This document shows positions 17,201 through 24,754 of a DNA stretch of 64,000 nucleotides, piece by piece. The number at the start of each line of letters is the position of its first letter. Within the stretch, counting starts at the first letter, position 1. The stretch lies in assembly GCF_029892425.1 (NCBI RefSeq), contig NZ_JARXWB010000012.1, positions 124,001-188,000 of the forward strand, in the 5' to 3' direction. The notes beneath the pieces were generated by a model. That model ran no database searches. It was not told where the DNA came from and worked only from the letters and a program-made list of their open reading frames with translations. The position numbers and the translations under genes are program-made. This stretch comes from Bradyrhizobium sp. BR13661 (lineage in GTDB: Bacteria > Pseudomonadota > Alphaproteobacteria > Rhizobiales > Xanthobacteraceae).

Positions 17201-19448
17201 TGGGACCATTCAGGCCAACAATGGCTCACATGTCGACCTCGAAAACCGTACCGTCATCTTCGGTGGAACTCTGAGAACGATCGGCACCGGCGTCATTCAG
17301 TCGGAGGCCACAGCAGATACGAATTCGGGTGAACCCGGCCCCACACTCGACGGCCTTTCGAATGGAGCGCTAACCAATCTCGGTACTGTCGACGTCGGCG
17401 GCAACCACACCCTGCGTATCGACGGTACCATCGCCAACGAAGGCACCATCAATCTTCTCGGAACGTCCACAAGCTCAGCCAGCCTGCTCATTTCGAGTAA
17501 CGCCACGCTGATTGGCGACGGGACAGTTCGGCTATCCGACTCGAGTCTTAACTCCGTCACTCCTGACTCAATTTTCAACTCGAGCGGTAACACCACCCTC
17601 GACAATTTCGAGACGATCTCTGGTGCCGGCTCCTTCATCACAGGGGGAGGTAGTAATTTCAATGCAGTCTTTACACTGCACAACGAGGCCAGCGGCATCA
17701 TCAACGCCACCGGGACAAACGCGCTCAAATTCAATACCACGCTTTTCGACGCGGTCAGGATTGACGCAGTCAACGATGGCCTGATGGAAGCCTCCGGCAC
17801 CGGCGGACTTGTTTTCTCGCAGACGTTTGTGACCAACAATGGCACCATCCAGGCCAATGCCGGTTCGCATATCGATTTCGCAAATGCAGGATTGTTCGGA
17901 ACGAGCGGGCGGCTTCTCATCGATGCGAACGCAACCCTGACGCTCAGCAACACATCGATCGCCGGTCAAGCCATTCAGTTCCTTAAAGGCACGAACGAAA
18001 CCCTCGTTCTCGACGACGCGACGATCGACAACACGACCATCGGGGCTCACATCTCGGGCTTCAGCGTTGGCGATCGGATCGACCTCACTCAGCTCAAGGT
18101 CACCAGCGCCTCGCTCGATGCGACTGCCACGCTGCACCTCTTCAGCAACGGCGTGGAGATCGGCTCCCTACAACTCGATAGCACCAATCTCGGCGAACGT
18201 TTCACCGCGGCAAGCGACGGCAAAGCCGGTACCTCGATCACCGTGGCGCCGATCACGCCACCTCAAGTCACCGAATCGCTCGCGCACGACACCGGCGCGA
18301 GTGCGACCGACCGGTTGACCGACGACCCGACGCTTGCCGGCACAGGCGATCCGTTTGCGATCGTCACCTTCACCGAAGGCAGCGCATCGATCGGCACGAC
18401 AACGGCCGACGCCTCCGGCAGCTGGAGCTTTACACCCGCCAACCTGTCGCAGGGGTCGCACACCGTCACCGCCAGCGAGACCAACACCGCTGGCGCCGGC
18501 CATGCGAGCCTGGCCTTCATCTACGACTCGCTCGCCCCGCACATGGCGATCACGACGCCGGACGCGCAGATTGCCAATCCACAGTTGACCGTTTCCGGCA
18601 CTGGAGAGGCTGGGACCCAGATCCAGCTATCCGACAACACCAACAACATAGGGAGCGCCGTCACCGTTGATGCAACCGGCCACTGGTCAGAACAGATCAC
18701 GCTGGTCGGTACCGGCACCCATTTCGTCACGGCCATCGACACCGACCTCGCGGGCAATGTCGGCAGCAGTGGCGTCGCGACTTTCACGCTCGACAATCAG
18801 ATTGTCGCTCCGGCCAACCAGGCGGTTGTGGCCGGCACTGCCGGCGCTGACCACATCACGATCTCCTCCGCCAATTTCGTCGTCAACGGTGCTGCCGGCA
18901 ACGATACCATCACGCTGATGCCGGGCAGCAATTTCCAATTCCATTTCCTCAATGGCGGTCCGGGCAACGATACGCTGGATCTCTCGCAGATTTCCGGCCA
19001 TGTGACGGTCAACCTTGCGCGAGACACCATGGTCGGCAGTCAGGTCGGTTTCAGCGTGCTGAACTCGATCGAGAACATCATAGCCGGCTCCGGCAACGAG
19101 CGACTGATCGGATCGTCCGGCGCGAATATCTTCCAGGCCGGCTCGGGCACTGACGTCATCACAGGACGTGGCGGCGGCGACACCTTCGTGTTCAAGGCTG
19201 GTTTCGGCAGGGCCGCGATCACCGACTTCCATGTGGCGACGACCAGTGGCAATCCACACGACATCCTTGAACTGGACCACTCGCTATTTTCCCAATTCGC
19301 GACGGTTCAAGCGCTGCTGACCAGCACCGAGGTGACGCAATCCGGATCGAATGTCGTGGTCGCAACAGACCCCGCGCACACGATCGAGCTGCAGCACACC
19401 TCGGTCAGAATGCTGTTGGCCCATGCCAACGACGTCTTGTTTGTTTAG
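11274..19448 (+). CDS. Giant repeat-rich secreted protein (adhesin) with RTX-like C-terminus
   Basis: 2,724 aa. The N-terminal 375 residues look like a beta-helix, opening with the WTGAANNGNWDDPLNW motif seen in secreted repeat proteins. Four 125-residue cadherin/Ig-like repeats follow (about 375-875), then two degenerate ones. A second W-NW motif (SDPNNWNNAANW) lies near residue 1120. Beta-helical repeats of 233 and 213 residues run to about 2170. An Ig-like stretch follows at about 2325-2510, then a hemolysin-type region from about 2520 (GGPGNDTLDLS, then GGGDTFVFKAGFG) that should bind calcium and carry a type I secretion signal. No signal peptide, beta-barrel or secretion genes are present. 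The likely role is a cell-surface or biofilm adhesin exported by an unlinked type I system. The composition is rich in Thr, Ser, Gly and Asn. Confidence 0.88.
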   Translation: MALLIWTGAANNGNWDDPLNWSIGGQPAGRIPGNADDVDMGGGPHLPFPTLSSNATVNSLVVNETTFVASGATLDVAGSISVVATSVDMSFDVAGTVQAGAIANLDSNGLLTGGQRANFVIEAGGTFIDLDTPGAASPIDTLLTNVSLSAGSKFEVSNGVNLIDITASLFNVSGTATLSNELSLNAHNTPFLNSINVVSNGRISLVNDNFQAAELFIDASSIVGGVGSIAVTGQSITNNGQLWSESQGTSSLLIANDVVGTGSARLFDGSTLEFAGAVASSETINFDAPETGEKLIIDAVNAAGFAATLQGFTTLDTIDLTHTTAKSATIDGSDLLVLRDASGATVATLQMTGDYTGKTFLVSGDGAAGSLLSVFTNQAPVTTAPASEIASKGTPFAFTGANQISVTDSDALSGTGENITVVLTDTTGLLSAFVNGAGGGASITGSGTQQLTISGGLGQVNAALGTLSFLSNSLGVDQIDVATSDGRGGSDDHTIAINVVANQPPVTTVPVSEIASTGTPLAFTGANQISVADPDALSGTGENITVVLTDTSGLLSAFVAGSGGGAGITGSGTQQLTISGGLGQVNAALATLTFLGSSAGPDQIDVATSDGRGGSDDHKIAVNVVANQPPVTTVPASEIASTNTPLVFTGFDQISVADPDAQSGAGENMTVVLTDTTGLLSAFPPGSGGGASITGSGTQQLTISGGLGQVNAALATLSFLSNSVGPDQIDIATNDGRGGSDDHKIAINVVANQPPVTTAPASETVSKGTALSFTGADQISVADPDAQSGTGENMTVVLTDTTGLLSAFVPGSGGGASITGSGTQQLIISGGLGQVNAALATLSFLSNSVGPDQIDVATSDGRGGSDDHKIAVTVTPGTNVPFSIIAPSSAITGVNQAGSISGISLVESPTTPGETFSIVLSDVNGALSASTLVPGGGGTIVNSGANTLTITGTLDQVNADLTTLTDTNTSTTPDSLFMLASNSNGESAPFVSVDVSVNGAPTITTPSVVRAPAGLVTPVPLMKVAETGNTTGEVFVVVLSDAYGLLSANFGGSPVIGSGTNHLTLSGSLDQVNAELASLTITGTVVGLEFITGGVGDGFGNASGQFRIPVVTEKTWTSTVASDPNNWNNAANWTTPGAPIAGQDIFIPGTGPQPIIFDGATGLISGSVTNNGTITLGSSASPTTLLVSGDATLFGTGKVVLSDSGLNSIQDSGTGTLENTQTIEGAGTFDLLGPVTIDTSLTLQNDTSGIINATGVNGLAMTGAPGVGARGAIINAGLIEASGKGGLVLEAVNVTNIGTIEAINGSHVDIGTGASDIGGGVVFSAVGITNTSGVIEADNGSEVALYDGTIIAGGTLRTIGTGVIRSKSIDPEAAAQLSGVTNLGTVDIDAGYQLRINGTISNLGSINVLGDAALAATLLVDSSAVLFGTGKVVLSDSGLNSIQDTGIGTLENAQTIEGAGTFYLIGPATIDTSLTLQNDTSGIINATGVNGLAMTGAPGVGVSGTIINAGLIEASGAGGLVLETVNVTNSGTIEANNGSHIDIGTGAFDIGGGIVFSAVGITNTSGIIEADNGSNVALYDGTTIAGGTLRTIGTGAIRSKSIDPEAAAQLSGVTNLGTVDIDAGYQLRISGTINNFGSINVLGDTTSAATLVVNGSAALFGTGKVVLSDSGLNSIQDTGTGTLENAQTIEGAGTFYLIGPATIDTSLTLQNDTSGIINATGLNALVIEGAPGVDIHGTLTNAGLIEASGRGGLVLDAVNVTNNGTIEANNGSHVDLENGTVISGGTLRTTGTGVIRSASAANVAFDQSGPTLDGISNGAISNLGLIEIGNGNTLRIEGTIANDGTIELLGTSTSSASLLISSNATLIGHGTVQLSDSNLNTIAPDPIFNSGGNTTLDNFETISGAGSFITGGGSNFNAVFTLHNEASGVIDATGTNALRFDTSLFDAVRVDVINDGLMEAAGTGGLIFTQTFVTNNGTIQANNGSHVDLENRTVIFGGTLRTIGTGVIQSEATADTNSGEPGPTLDGLSNGALTNLGTVDVGGNHTLRIDGTIANEGTINLLGTSTSSASLLISSNATLIGDGTVRLSDSSLNSVTPDSIFNSSGNTTLDNFETISGAGSFITGGGSNFNAVFTLHNEASGIINATGTNALKFNTTLFDAVRIDAVNDGLMEASGTGGLVFSQTFVTNNGTIQANAGSHIDFANAGLFGTSGRLLIDANATLTLSNTSIAGQAIQFLKGTNETLVLDDATIDNTTIGAHISGFSVGDRIDLTQLKVTSASLDATATLHLFSNGVEIGSLQLDSTNLGERFTAASDGKAGTSITVAPITPPQVTESLAHDTGASATDRLTDDPTLAGTGDPFAIVTFTEGSASIGTTTADASGSWSFTPANLSQGSHTVTASETNTAGAGHASLAFIYDSLAPHMAITTPDAQIANPQLTVSGTGEAGTQIQLSDNTNNIGSAVTVDATGHWSEQITLVGTGTHFVTAIDTDLAGNVGSSGVATFTLDNQIVAPANQAVVAGTAGADHITISSANFVVNGAAGNDTITLMPGSNFQFHFLNGGPGNDTLDLSQISGHVTVNLARDTMVGSQVGFSVLNSIENIIAGSGNERLIGSSGANIFQAGSGTDVITGRGGGDTFVFKAGFGRAAITDFHVATTSGNPHDILELDHSLFSQFATVQALLTSTEVTQSGSNVVVATDPAHTIELQHTSVRMLLAHANDVLFV
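12396..13895 (+). repeat. Four tandem 375-bp repeats within the adhesin
   Basis: Copies start at about 12396, 12771, 13146 and 13521, with an exact 375-bp period and no indels. Each encodes a 125-residue module beginning near NQPPVTT and containing ISVADPDA, GENMTVVLTDTTGLLSAF, SGTQQLTISGGLGQVNAAL and ATSDGRGGSDDH. The nucleotide similarity of adjacent copies is high, implying recent duplication or gene conversion. Confidence 0.93.
14851..16493 (+). repeat. 699-bp repeats within the adhesin
   Basis: The TGTTCGGCACGGGCAAGGT landmark recurs at 14851, 15550 and 16249, exactly 699 bp (233 residues) apart. Copies 1 and 2 are complete; copy 3 keeps the first third and then changes into the 213-residue type. 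Landmarks are GKVVLSDSGLNSIQD, IEGAGTF, DTSLTLQNDTSGIINATG and NGSHVDIGTGA. Confidence 0.92.
16494..17771 (+). repeat. Two 639-bp repeats within the adhesin
   Basis: Two copies start at 16494 and 17133, exactly 639 bp (213 residues) apart. Shared landmarks are NGSHVDLEN, GTSTSSASLLISSNATLIG, TTLDNFETISGAGSFITGG and NFNAVFTLHNEASG. They share the NNGTI/NGSH core with the 699-bp repeats, so the two repeat types have a common origin. Confidence 0.92.
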
Positions 19449-19591
19449 CCGTAACAGCGATGGAACGCCGAGATCAGTAACCTCAAGGATCGCTCCTCGA
19501 GCTAGCCCCGCCCTCGCTGCGCTTGGCGGCCACCTGCGGTCGCGGCAAACAGCGCTTGCCGGCTGATCAGGACCTGATGCTTAACGGGGGA

Positions 19592-19667
19592 TGGTGCCCA
19601 GGGGCGGAATCGAACCACCGACACTGCGATTTTCAGTCGCATGCTCTACCAACTGAGCTACCTGGGC
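19592..19667 (-). tRNA. tRNA-Phe (GAA)
   Basis: A 76-nt cloverleaf on the minus strand, from GCCCAGG (acceptor) to the encoded CCA end. The D-arm has AGCTCAGTTGGTAGAGC, the anticodon loop is CTGAAAA with anticodon GAA, and the T-arm has GGTTCGATTCC. Short readings on the opposite strand across this gene are spurious. Confidence 0.97.
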
Positions 19668-19844
19668 GTGCTCCACGAGAGGGGCCAAAGCCCATCGAGC
19701 GGGCGGTTTATAGTGGGCCGAGAGCTGCCTGTCCACCCGCGCTTCGCCTTCGGCTTCGCCGGGCGCGGCCCGGCTGTGCACAAGGTAAGGCGGGCTTGCC
19801 GCGGCACTCCGGTCGACCGAATAAGACATTGATATTACTTGCTA

Positions 19845-20024
19845 TTATACGTCGTCGACCTCGTCATCCCGACCGGGGATGACGTAGGATCCTTTCAGCC
19901 AGCGGTTCAGATCGACGTCGCGGCAGCGCGACGAGCAGAACGGACGGGTGGCCTGCGCCTGCGGCTTGCCGCAGATCGGGCAGGTTTTGAGGGGCGGGGC
20001 GGGCTTTTTGACTTGGTCGTCCAT
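19845..20024 (-). CDS. yacG: Zinc-binding protein YacG (DNA gyrase inhibitor family)
   Basis: 59 aa from the ATG at 20024 (MDDQVKK); a TTG start at 20060 would add 12 residues. The four-cysteine zinc site is complete: CPICGKP (residues 15-18 region) and FCSSRCRDVDLNRWL. E. coli YacG binds the GyrB subunit and inhibits gyrase; the role in alphaproteobacteria is less studied. It follows maf on the same strand, the usual order, and its C-terminus is acidic (GRDDEVDDV). Confidence 0.93.
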   Translation of the reverse strand: MDDQVKKPAPPLKTCPICGKPQAQATRPFCSSRCRDVDLNRWLKGSYVIPGRDDEVDDV

Positions 20025-20149
20025 GATCGGGATAGCTGTACACGAGGTCGGGGCGTTCAAGGGCCCGTCGGCAAACAGGTTTCTCAGGCCGCGGCGCAGG
20101 ATCCTCGCCGACCGGTTCTACTGTGCATGGGGTTGTTTTCGCGGTTTTG

Positions 20150-20779
20150 TCAGACCGCGGTGGCGTTGAGCCAGCCGAAGCGGATCGGAAAGCCTTCGCC
20201 ACCGAGCAGCGTCGTGGTCTCGTACAGCGGCAGGCCGACCACGTTGGTGTAGGACCCCACCATCTTCACCACGAACGAGCCGGCTATGCCCTGCACGGCA
20301 TAGCCGCCCGCTTTGCCGCGCCATTCGCCGGAGCCGATATAGGCCTGGATGTCGTCTTCCGAGAGGCGCTTGAAGCGGACCCGGGTCTCGACCAGACGCT
20401 GGCGGAACGCCTCACGCGGCGTGACCAGACAGATCGCGGTGTAGACGCGGTGGTTGCGGCCCGACAAGAGCCGCAGGCACTGCGCGGCCTCGTCCACCAG
20501 ATTGGCCTTCGGCAGGATGCGGCGGCCGACCGCCACCACGGTGTCGGCGGAGAGGATGAAGGCGCCCCGCAGTTCGTCGTCCAGCTGCACCGACTTGAGC
20601 GCCGCATCGGCCTTGGCCCGCGCGAGGCGATTGGCGCAGGCGCGCGGCAGCTCGCCCCGCTTCGGCGTCTCGTCGACGTCGGCCGGCCGGAGCGCGTCCG
20701 GCTCGATGCCGGCCTGGTTGAGCAGCGACAGGCGCCGCGGCGAACCGGAGGCAAGAACGAATTTGGGGCGGCCGAGCAT
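20150..20779 (-). CDS. maf: Maf-family nucleoside triphosphate pyrophosphatase
   Basis: 209 aa. N-terminal ASGSPRR is the phosphate-binding signature, SADTVVAVGRRILPKA carries the catalytic aspartate region, and KAGGYAVQGIAGSFV is the conserved C-terminal motif. Maf proteins hydrolyse non-canonical or modified NTPs (such as dTTP, UTP and modified pyrimidine nucleotides) in the cytoplasm. It is the fifth gene of a minus-strand housekeeping cluster, between the phosphatase gene and yacG. In related genomes I would expect infA just upstream, but the 156-base gap here is too short for it. Confidence 0.94.
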   Translation of the reverse strand: MLGRPKFVLASGSPRRLSLLNQAGIEPDALRPADVDETPKRGELPRACANRLARAKADAALKSVQLDDELRGAFILSADTVVAVGRRILPKANLVDEAAQCLRLLSGRNHRVYTAICLVTPREAFRQRLVETRVRFKRLSEDDIQAYIGSGEWRGKAGGYAVQGIAGSFVVKMVGSYTNVVGLPLYETTTLLGGEGFPIRFGWLNATAV

Positions 20780-20935
20780 CAGGTGATTTGGGGGATCAGG
20801 CAGGGGGTGAATTGCGCGCGGAACCTATCGGAAGGGGGCTGATTTCACAACCCGGGAACCCGGACTTTGCTGATTCGAGGTGTCCGACATGCGTGTGCCC
20901 TTAGTCTGTGACGCGGGTGTTACGGCCGCCCCATA

Positions 20936-21403
20936 CTACCCGCTCGCCGCGCCCACTTTCGCGAACCGCCGGCGGATGCGCATCAACAGCTGGTCGCAGA
21001 CCTCGCGATAGGCGGCGAGCTTCTGGTCGCGGCTGCCCTCCATGGTGGTCGGATCGTGCGTCGGCCAATATTCGACGTCGGCGGCAAGCGTGCGGGTCAG
21101 CTCCAGCGCCTTGTGATGCGCCTCCGGCGAGAGGGTGATGATGAGGTCGAAATTGAGCCCCTCCCAGTCCTCCAGCTCCTCGAAGGTCTGCGGCTTGTGG
21201 GTCGAGATGTCCTGGCCGAGCTCAGCCATCACGGCAACCGCAAACGGATCGAGTTCGCCTTTTCTCGCGCCGGCCGACTTCACATAGAGGCCGTGCGGAA
21301 ACATGTGCTGCAGGAGGCTCTCCGCCATCGGCGAGCGCACGCTGTTCATCGCGCAGGCGAACAGCACCGATTGCGGATCGCGTGCGCGTGGGGGCGCAGC
21401 CAT
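20936..21403 (-). CDS. Low-molecular-weight phosphotyrosine-phosphatase-like protein
   Basis: 155 aa. The P-loop CX5R is present as CAMNSVRS near residue 17, and the general-acid aspartate is in YWPTHDPTT. This is the low-molecular-weight phosphatase/arsenate-reductase fold; the redox cysteine pair of thioredoxin-linked arsenate reductases is not obvious, so a phosphatase role is more likely. It begins 6 bases after the UPF0262 stop and shares that gene's operon. Phosphotyrosine substrate specificity is inferred from the family only. Confidence 0.87.
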   Translation of the reverse strand: MAAPPRARDPQSVLFACAMNSVRSPMAESLLQHMFPHGLYVKSAGARKGELDPFAVAVMAELGQDISTHKPQTFEELEDWEGLNFDLIITLSPEAHHKALELTRTLAADVEYWPTHDPTTMEGSRDQKLAAYREVCDQLLMRIRRRFAKVGAASG

Positions 21404-21409
21404 CCGCGG

Positions 21410-21907
21410 TTACCCCTTCCAGTGCAGGACAGTGATGAGCGTGAACAGCCGGCGCGAGGTCTCGAAATCGACGCGCACCTTGCCCTTCAGCCGCTCCTGC
21501 AGCGTACGCGATCCCTCGTCATGGATGCCGCGGCGGCCCATGTCGATGGCCTCGATCTTGTCGGGCGTCGCGGTGCGGATCGCCTGGTAATAGCTGTCGC
21601 AGATCATGAAATAGTCCTTCACGATCCGCCGGAACGGCGTCAGCGACAAGAGATGGGCGACCACGGGCGTGCCGTCCTCTTGGCGGATGTCGAACATCAG
21701 CCGGCTGCCAGTGATGCCGATATGCAGCGTGAACGGTCCCTTGCCCTCCGCGCCGTCGGGCGCGAACAGGTTCTGCTCGATCAGATCGTAGATCGCGATC
21801 GCGCGCTCATGCTCGATGTCGGGCCCGGAACGGCCGATCGAGTCCTCGTCGAGGGTGACCGCGACGATGCGATTGGTCGAGTCGTCCTGTTCGGGCGGCT
21901 TTGTCAT
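21410..21907 (-). CDS. UPF0262 family protein
   Basis: 165 aa from the ATG at 21907, which overlaps the hisD stop (ATGA). The protein opens MTKPPEQDDSTNRIVAVTLD and contains the conserved IEHERAIAIYDLIEQN and DYFMICDSYYQAIRTATPDK segments typical of this alphaproteobacterial family. Function is unknown. The conserved position between hisD and a phosphatase gene suggests a housekeeping role rather than histidine synthesis. An in-frame extension to 22015 lies inside hisD and is rejected. Confidence 0.9.
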   Translation of the reverse strand: MTKPPEQDDSTNRIVAVTLDEDSIGRSGPDIEHERAIAIYDLIEQNLFAPDGAEGKGPFTLHIGITGSRLMFDIRQEDGTPVVAHLLSLTPFRRIVKDYFMICDSYYQAIRTATPDKIEAIDMGRRGIHDEGSRTLQERLKGKVRVDFETSRRLFTLITVLHWKG

Positions 21908-23199
21908 GACAGATTGAGGCGCAATCCAATCGAGCGCGAATGAGCGTCCAGCCCTTCCGCTTGTCCAAGCGTCATCGCAGCCGGCCCCAGCGCACGCAGT
22001 TGGTCCGGGCCGCATTTCAGGATCGAGGTGCGCTTCATGAAATCGGCGACCCCGAGGCCCGAGGAGAATCGCGCCGAGCGCGCCGTCGGCAGCACGTGGT
22101 TGGAGCCGCCGACATAATCGCCGATCGCCTCCGGCGTATGCGCACCGAGAAACACCGCACCGGCATTGCGGATTTTTGCGGCGAGCGCGTCGGGATCGCT
22201 GGTCATGATCTCGAGATGTTCGGCAGCGATCGCGTCTGCCAGCGGGATGGCGTCGGTGAGAGTTTTCACCATGATGATGGCGCCGAAATCAGCCCAGGAC
22301 TTGCCGGCAATCGCGGCGCGCGGCAGCGTCTTCAGCTGCGCCTCGACGGCCTTCTCCACATCGGCGGCAAGGCGCGCGGAGTCCGTGATCAGGATCGACT
22401 GCGCGCTGGCATCGTGCTCGGCCTGCGCCAACAGATCAGCGGCGATCCAGTCGGCGTTGCCGGTATCGTCGGCAATCACCAGCACTTCGGAGGGACCGGC
22501 GATCATGTCGATGCCGACCTTGCCGAACACCAGTCGCTTTGCGGCGGCGACATAGGCGTTGCCTGGGCCGACGATCTTGGCGACAGGCGCGATCGTCGCG
22601 GTGCCATGGGCGAGCGCCGCCACCGCCTGCGCGCCACCGACACGATAGATCTCGCTGACGCCGCCGAGCGCGGCCGCCGCCAGCACCAGCGGATTGAGCT
22701 TGCCATCGGGCGAGGGCACCACCATCACGAGGCGCGAGACGCCGGCAACCTTCGCCGGCACCGCATTCATCAGCACCGAAGACGGATAGGCCGCAGTACC
22801 GCCGGGCACGTAGAGGCCGGCGGATTCGATCGCGGAATAGCGCCAGCCGAGCTCGACGCCGAGCGGATCAATGAAGCGCTCGTCTTTCGGCAGCTGGCGA
22901 CGATGGTAGATCTCGATGCGATCGCGCGCGAGCTTGAGCGCATCCAGCGTCGCGGCATCGCAGGCCTTTGTCGCAGCTTCAATTTCGGCGGCCGAAATGC
23001 GCAGGCCCGAGGCATCCAGCTTCAGGCGGTCGAACTTGGCGGTGGCCTCGAGCAGGGCCGCATCACCGCGTTTGGCGACGTCGTCGACGATGGCGCGCGC
23101 GGCGGCCTCGACGTCGGCCGAAACCTCGCGCTTGGCGGCGAGGAAGGCCTGGAATCGCTGGTCAAAATCGGCGCTGCTGCGGTCGAGACGAACGGGCAT
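21904..23199 (-). CDS. hisD: Histidinol dehydrogenase
   Basis: 431 aa, the normal size. It catalyses the last two steps of histidine synthesis, oxidising L-histidinol to L-histidine with two NAD+, using zinc. Family landmarks are GLYVPGGTAAYPSSVLMNAV, GPGNAYVAAAKRLVFG, GPSEVLVIAD, the zinc/catalytic stretch LLAQAEHDASAQSI, and the C-terminal YVGGSNHVLPTARSARFSS. It sits below a DUF2948 gene and translationally overlaps UPF0262, the usual alphaproteobacterial arrangement. Confidence 0.97.
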   Translation of the reverse strand: MPVRLDRSSADFDQRFQAFLAAKREVSADVEAAARAIVDDVAKRGDAALLEATAKFDRLKLDASGLRISAAEIEAATKACDAATLDALKLARDRIEIYHRRQLPKDERFIDPLGVELGWRYSAIESAGLYVPGGTAAYPSSVLMNAVPAKVAGVSRLVMVVPSPDGKLNPLVLAAAALGGVSEIYRVGGAQAVAALAHGTATIAPVAKIVGPGNAYVAAAKRLVFGKVGIDMIAGPSEVLVIADDTGNADWIAADLLAQAEHDASAQSILITDSARLAADVEKAVEAQLKTLPRAAIAGKSWADFGAIIMVKTLTDAIPLADAIAAEHLEIMTSDPDALAAKIRNAGAVFLGAHTPEAIGDYVGGSNHVLPTARSARFSSGLGVADFMKRTSILKCGPDQLRALGPAAMTLGQAEGLDAHSRSIGLRLNLS

Positions 23200-23298
23200 T
23201 TTGGGCTTGGCTTCTGCTGGTTAGGAGCATGGTCCGGCTCACCGGCCCCCTGCTCAATGGCGCGGCGGGGAAGCTGCGTCAACCCTATACAGGCCGCC

Positions 23299-23748
23299 TC
23301 ACCCCTCCCCCTCGATCTGCAGTCCCGCCCCCAATTCGTCCGGCCCCAGATCGGTCAGCTCGCACTCCAGGCACTCGACGTCGAGGCGGATGGCCCCGCC
23401 CTGGGCAAACAGCAGCAAAGCGCTGCCGCCGGGCTCCTCGTCGCGGCCGCCCTGGGGATGAAACTCGATGCCGACGAGGTCGAGCACCGCTTCAGGCGCG
23501 GCGAGATCGATGTTGCGCGACTTGCAGGCCAGCACGCGGTCGAAGCGGAGTGCGGCGACCAGCCGGCGCGGCGCGGTCTCACCCTCCAGCGTCTGCTCCC
23601 AGTCCAGCCGGCTCATGCCGACCACCAGGCGCCTCTCACCCTGCCGCCAGACGATGTCGGACGGCTGGACGCGCGCATCCTGCACATGGGTCGAGATCAC
23701 CGCGAGATCGTCGGCATCGAGCGCGATCAGTTTGAGCTGGGGAGACAT
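23299..23748 (-). CDS. DUF2948 family protein
   Basis: 149 aa from the ATG at 23748 (MSPQLKLIALD), supported by GGAG 11 bases upstream; a GTG three codons earlier is too close to that site. Conserved features are DDLAVISTHVQDA, RRLVVGMSRLDWE, a hydrophobic strand LDLVGIEFHP and an acidic C-terminus (LECELTDLG). Function is unknown. It directly precedes hisD, as in many alphaproteobacteria, and is probably co-transcribed with it across a 99-base gap. Confidence 0.88.
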   Translation of the reverse strand: MSPQLKLIALDADDLAVISTHVQDARVQPSDIVWRQGERRLVVGMSRLDWEQTLEGETAPRRLVAALRFDRVLACKSRNIDLAAPEAVLDLVGIEFHPQGGRDEEPGGSALLLFAQGGAIRLDVECLECELTDLGPDELGAGLQIEGEG

Positions 23749-23811
23749 CGCCGGCACTTCTCCAGGGGGGGCGGACGGGGCTCAACGCGCGCCGCCGCCG
23801 AAATATCCAAA

Positions 23812-23841
23812 AGCTCGCAGCCGACACGGCGGCTGCGAGCT
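23812..23841 (-). terminator. Intrinsic terminator of the chloroperoxidase-like gene
   Basis: A perfect 12-bp stem (AGCTCGCAGCCG / CGGCTGCGAGCT) with a 6-base loop, followed on the minus strand by TTTTGGATATTT. It lies 63 bases beyond the stop of the minus-strand alpha/beta hydrolase gene and ends that transcription unit before DUF2948. Confidence 0.82.
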
Positions 23842-23903
23842 CGAAGATACACCGGTGAGCGTCGCTGTGACATCCCACCCGCTCCTGCGAGCAGAGGCAA
23901 CGC

Positions 23904-24728
23904 TCAGCTCTTGAAGAACGCCAGCAAGTCCGCGTTGATGGTTTCGGCTTCCGTGGTCGGCATGCCGTGCGGAAATCCCTTGTAGGTCTTGAGCGTGCCG
24001 TTCTTCAGAAGCTTGGCCGACAGCGGCGCTGAGTCTGCGTAGGGAACGATCTGGTCGTCGTCGCCATGCATCACCAGCACCGGCACGTTGATCTTCTTCA
24101 GGTCCTCGGTGAAGTCGGTCTGCGAGAATGCGACGATGCCGTCGTAATGCGCCTTCGCGCCGCCCATCATGCCCTGGCGCCACCAGTTCTGGATCACCGC
24201 TTCCGAGGGTTTTGCGCCGGGACGGTTGTAGCCGTAGAACGGACCGGCGGGGAGGTCGCGGTAGAATTGCGTGCGGCTGGCGGCGAGCGCGGCCTGGAGA
24301 CCGTCGAACACGCTCTTCGGCAGACCGCCGGGATTGGCCTCGGTCTTCACCATCAGCGGTGGCACCGCCGAGAGAATCGCGGCTTTCGCCACGCGAGACT
24401 CGCCGTGACGGGCGATGTAGTGCACCACCTCGCCGCCGCCAGTGGAATGGCCGACGTGAAGCGCATTCTTCAAATCGAGATGCGCGGTGAGCGCGGCGAG
24501 ATCGTCGGCATAGTGATCCATGTCGTGACCGTCGGCGACCTGCGCCGAGCGGCCATGGCCGCGGCGGTCATGGGCGATGACGCGATAGCCGCGGGTGACG
24601 AAGAAGATCATCTGCGCGTCCCAGTCGTCTGACGACAGCGGCCAGCCATGGCTGAACACGATCGGCTGGCCCGAGCCCCAGTCCTTGTAGAAAATCTCGA
24701 CGCCGTCTTTGGTGGTGATAGTGGGCAT
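23904..24728 (-). CDS. Alpha/beta hydrolase, non-heme chloroperoxidase/esterase type
   Basis: 274 aa. Oxyanion segment FSHGWPLSSDDW near residue 30, nucleophile in GHSTGGGEVV (Ser near 98), acid in VMHGDDDQIVPY and catalytic His in FPHGMPTTEAE. The N-terminus MPTITTKDGVEIFYKDWGSG is typical of cofactor-free haloperoxidases, which are perhydrolases/esterases in practice. It has AAGGAG upstream of the ATG. The next gene upstream on the same strand, 26 bases away, encodes a small membrane protein, and the two are probably co-transcribed. The natural substrate is unknown. Confidence 0.9.
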   Translation of the reverse strand: MPTITTKDGVEIFYKDWGSGQPIVFSHGWPLSSDDWDAQMIFFVTRGYRVIAHDRRGHGRSAQVADGHDMDHYADDLAALTAHLDLKNALHVGHSTGGGEVVHYIARHGESRVAKAAILSAVPPLMVKTEANPGGLPKSVFDGLQAALAASRTQFYRDLPAGPFYGYNRPGAKPSEAVIQNWWRQGMMGGAKAHYDGIVAFSQTDFTEDLKKINVPVLVMHGDDDQIVPYADSAPLSAKLLKNGTLKTYKGFPHGMPTTEAETINADLLAFFKS

Positions 24729-24754
24729 AGGGGGGCTCCTTCAGTCAAAAACGA

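Noticed and set aside
19581..19829. Open frames across tRNA-Phe
   Set aside because: They read through the tRNA on either strand and correspond to recurrent mis-annotations.
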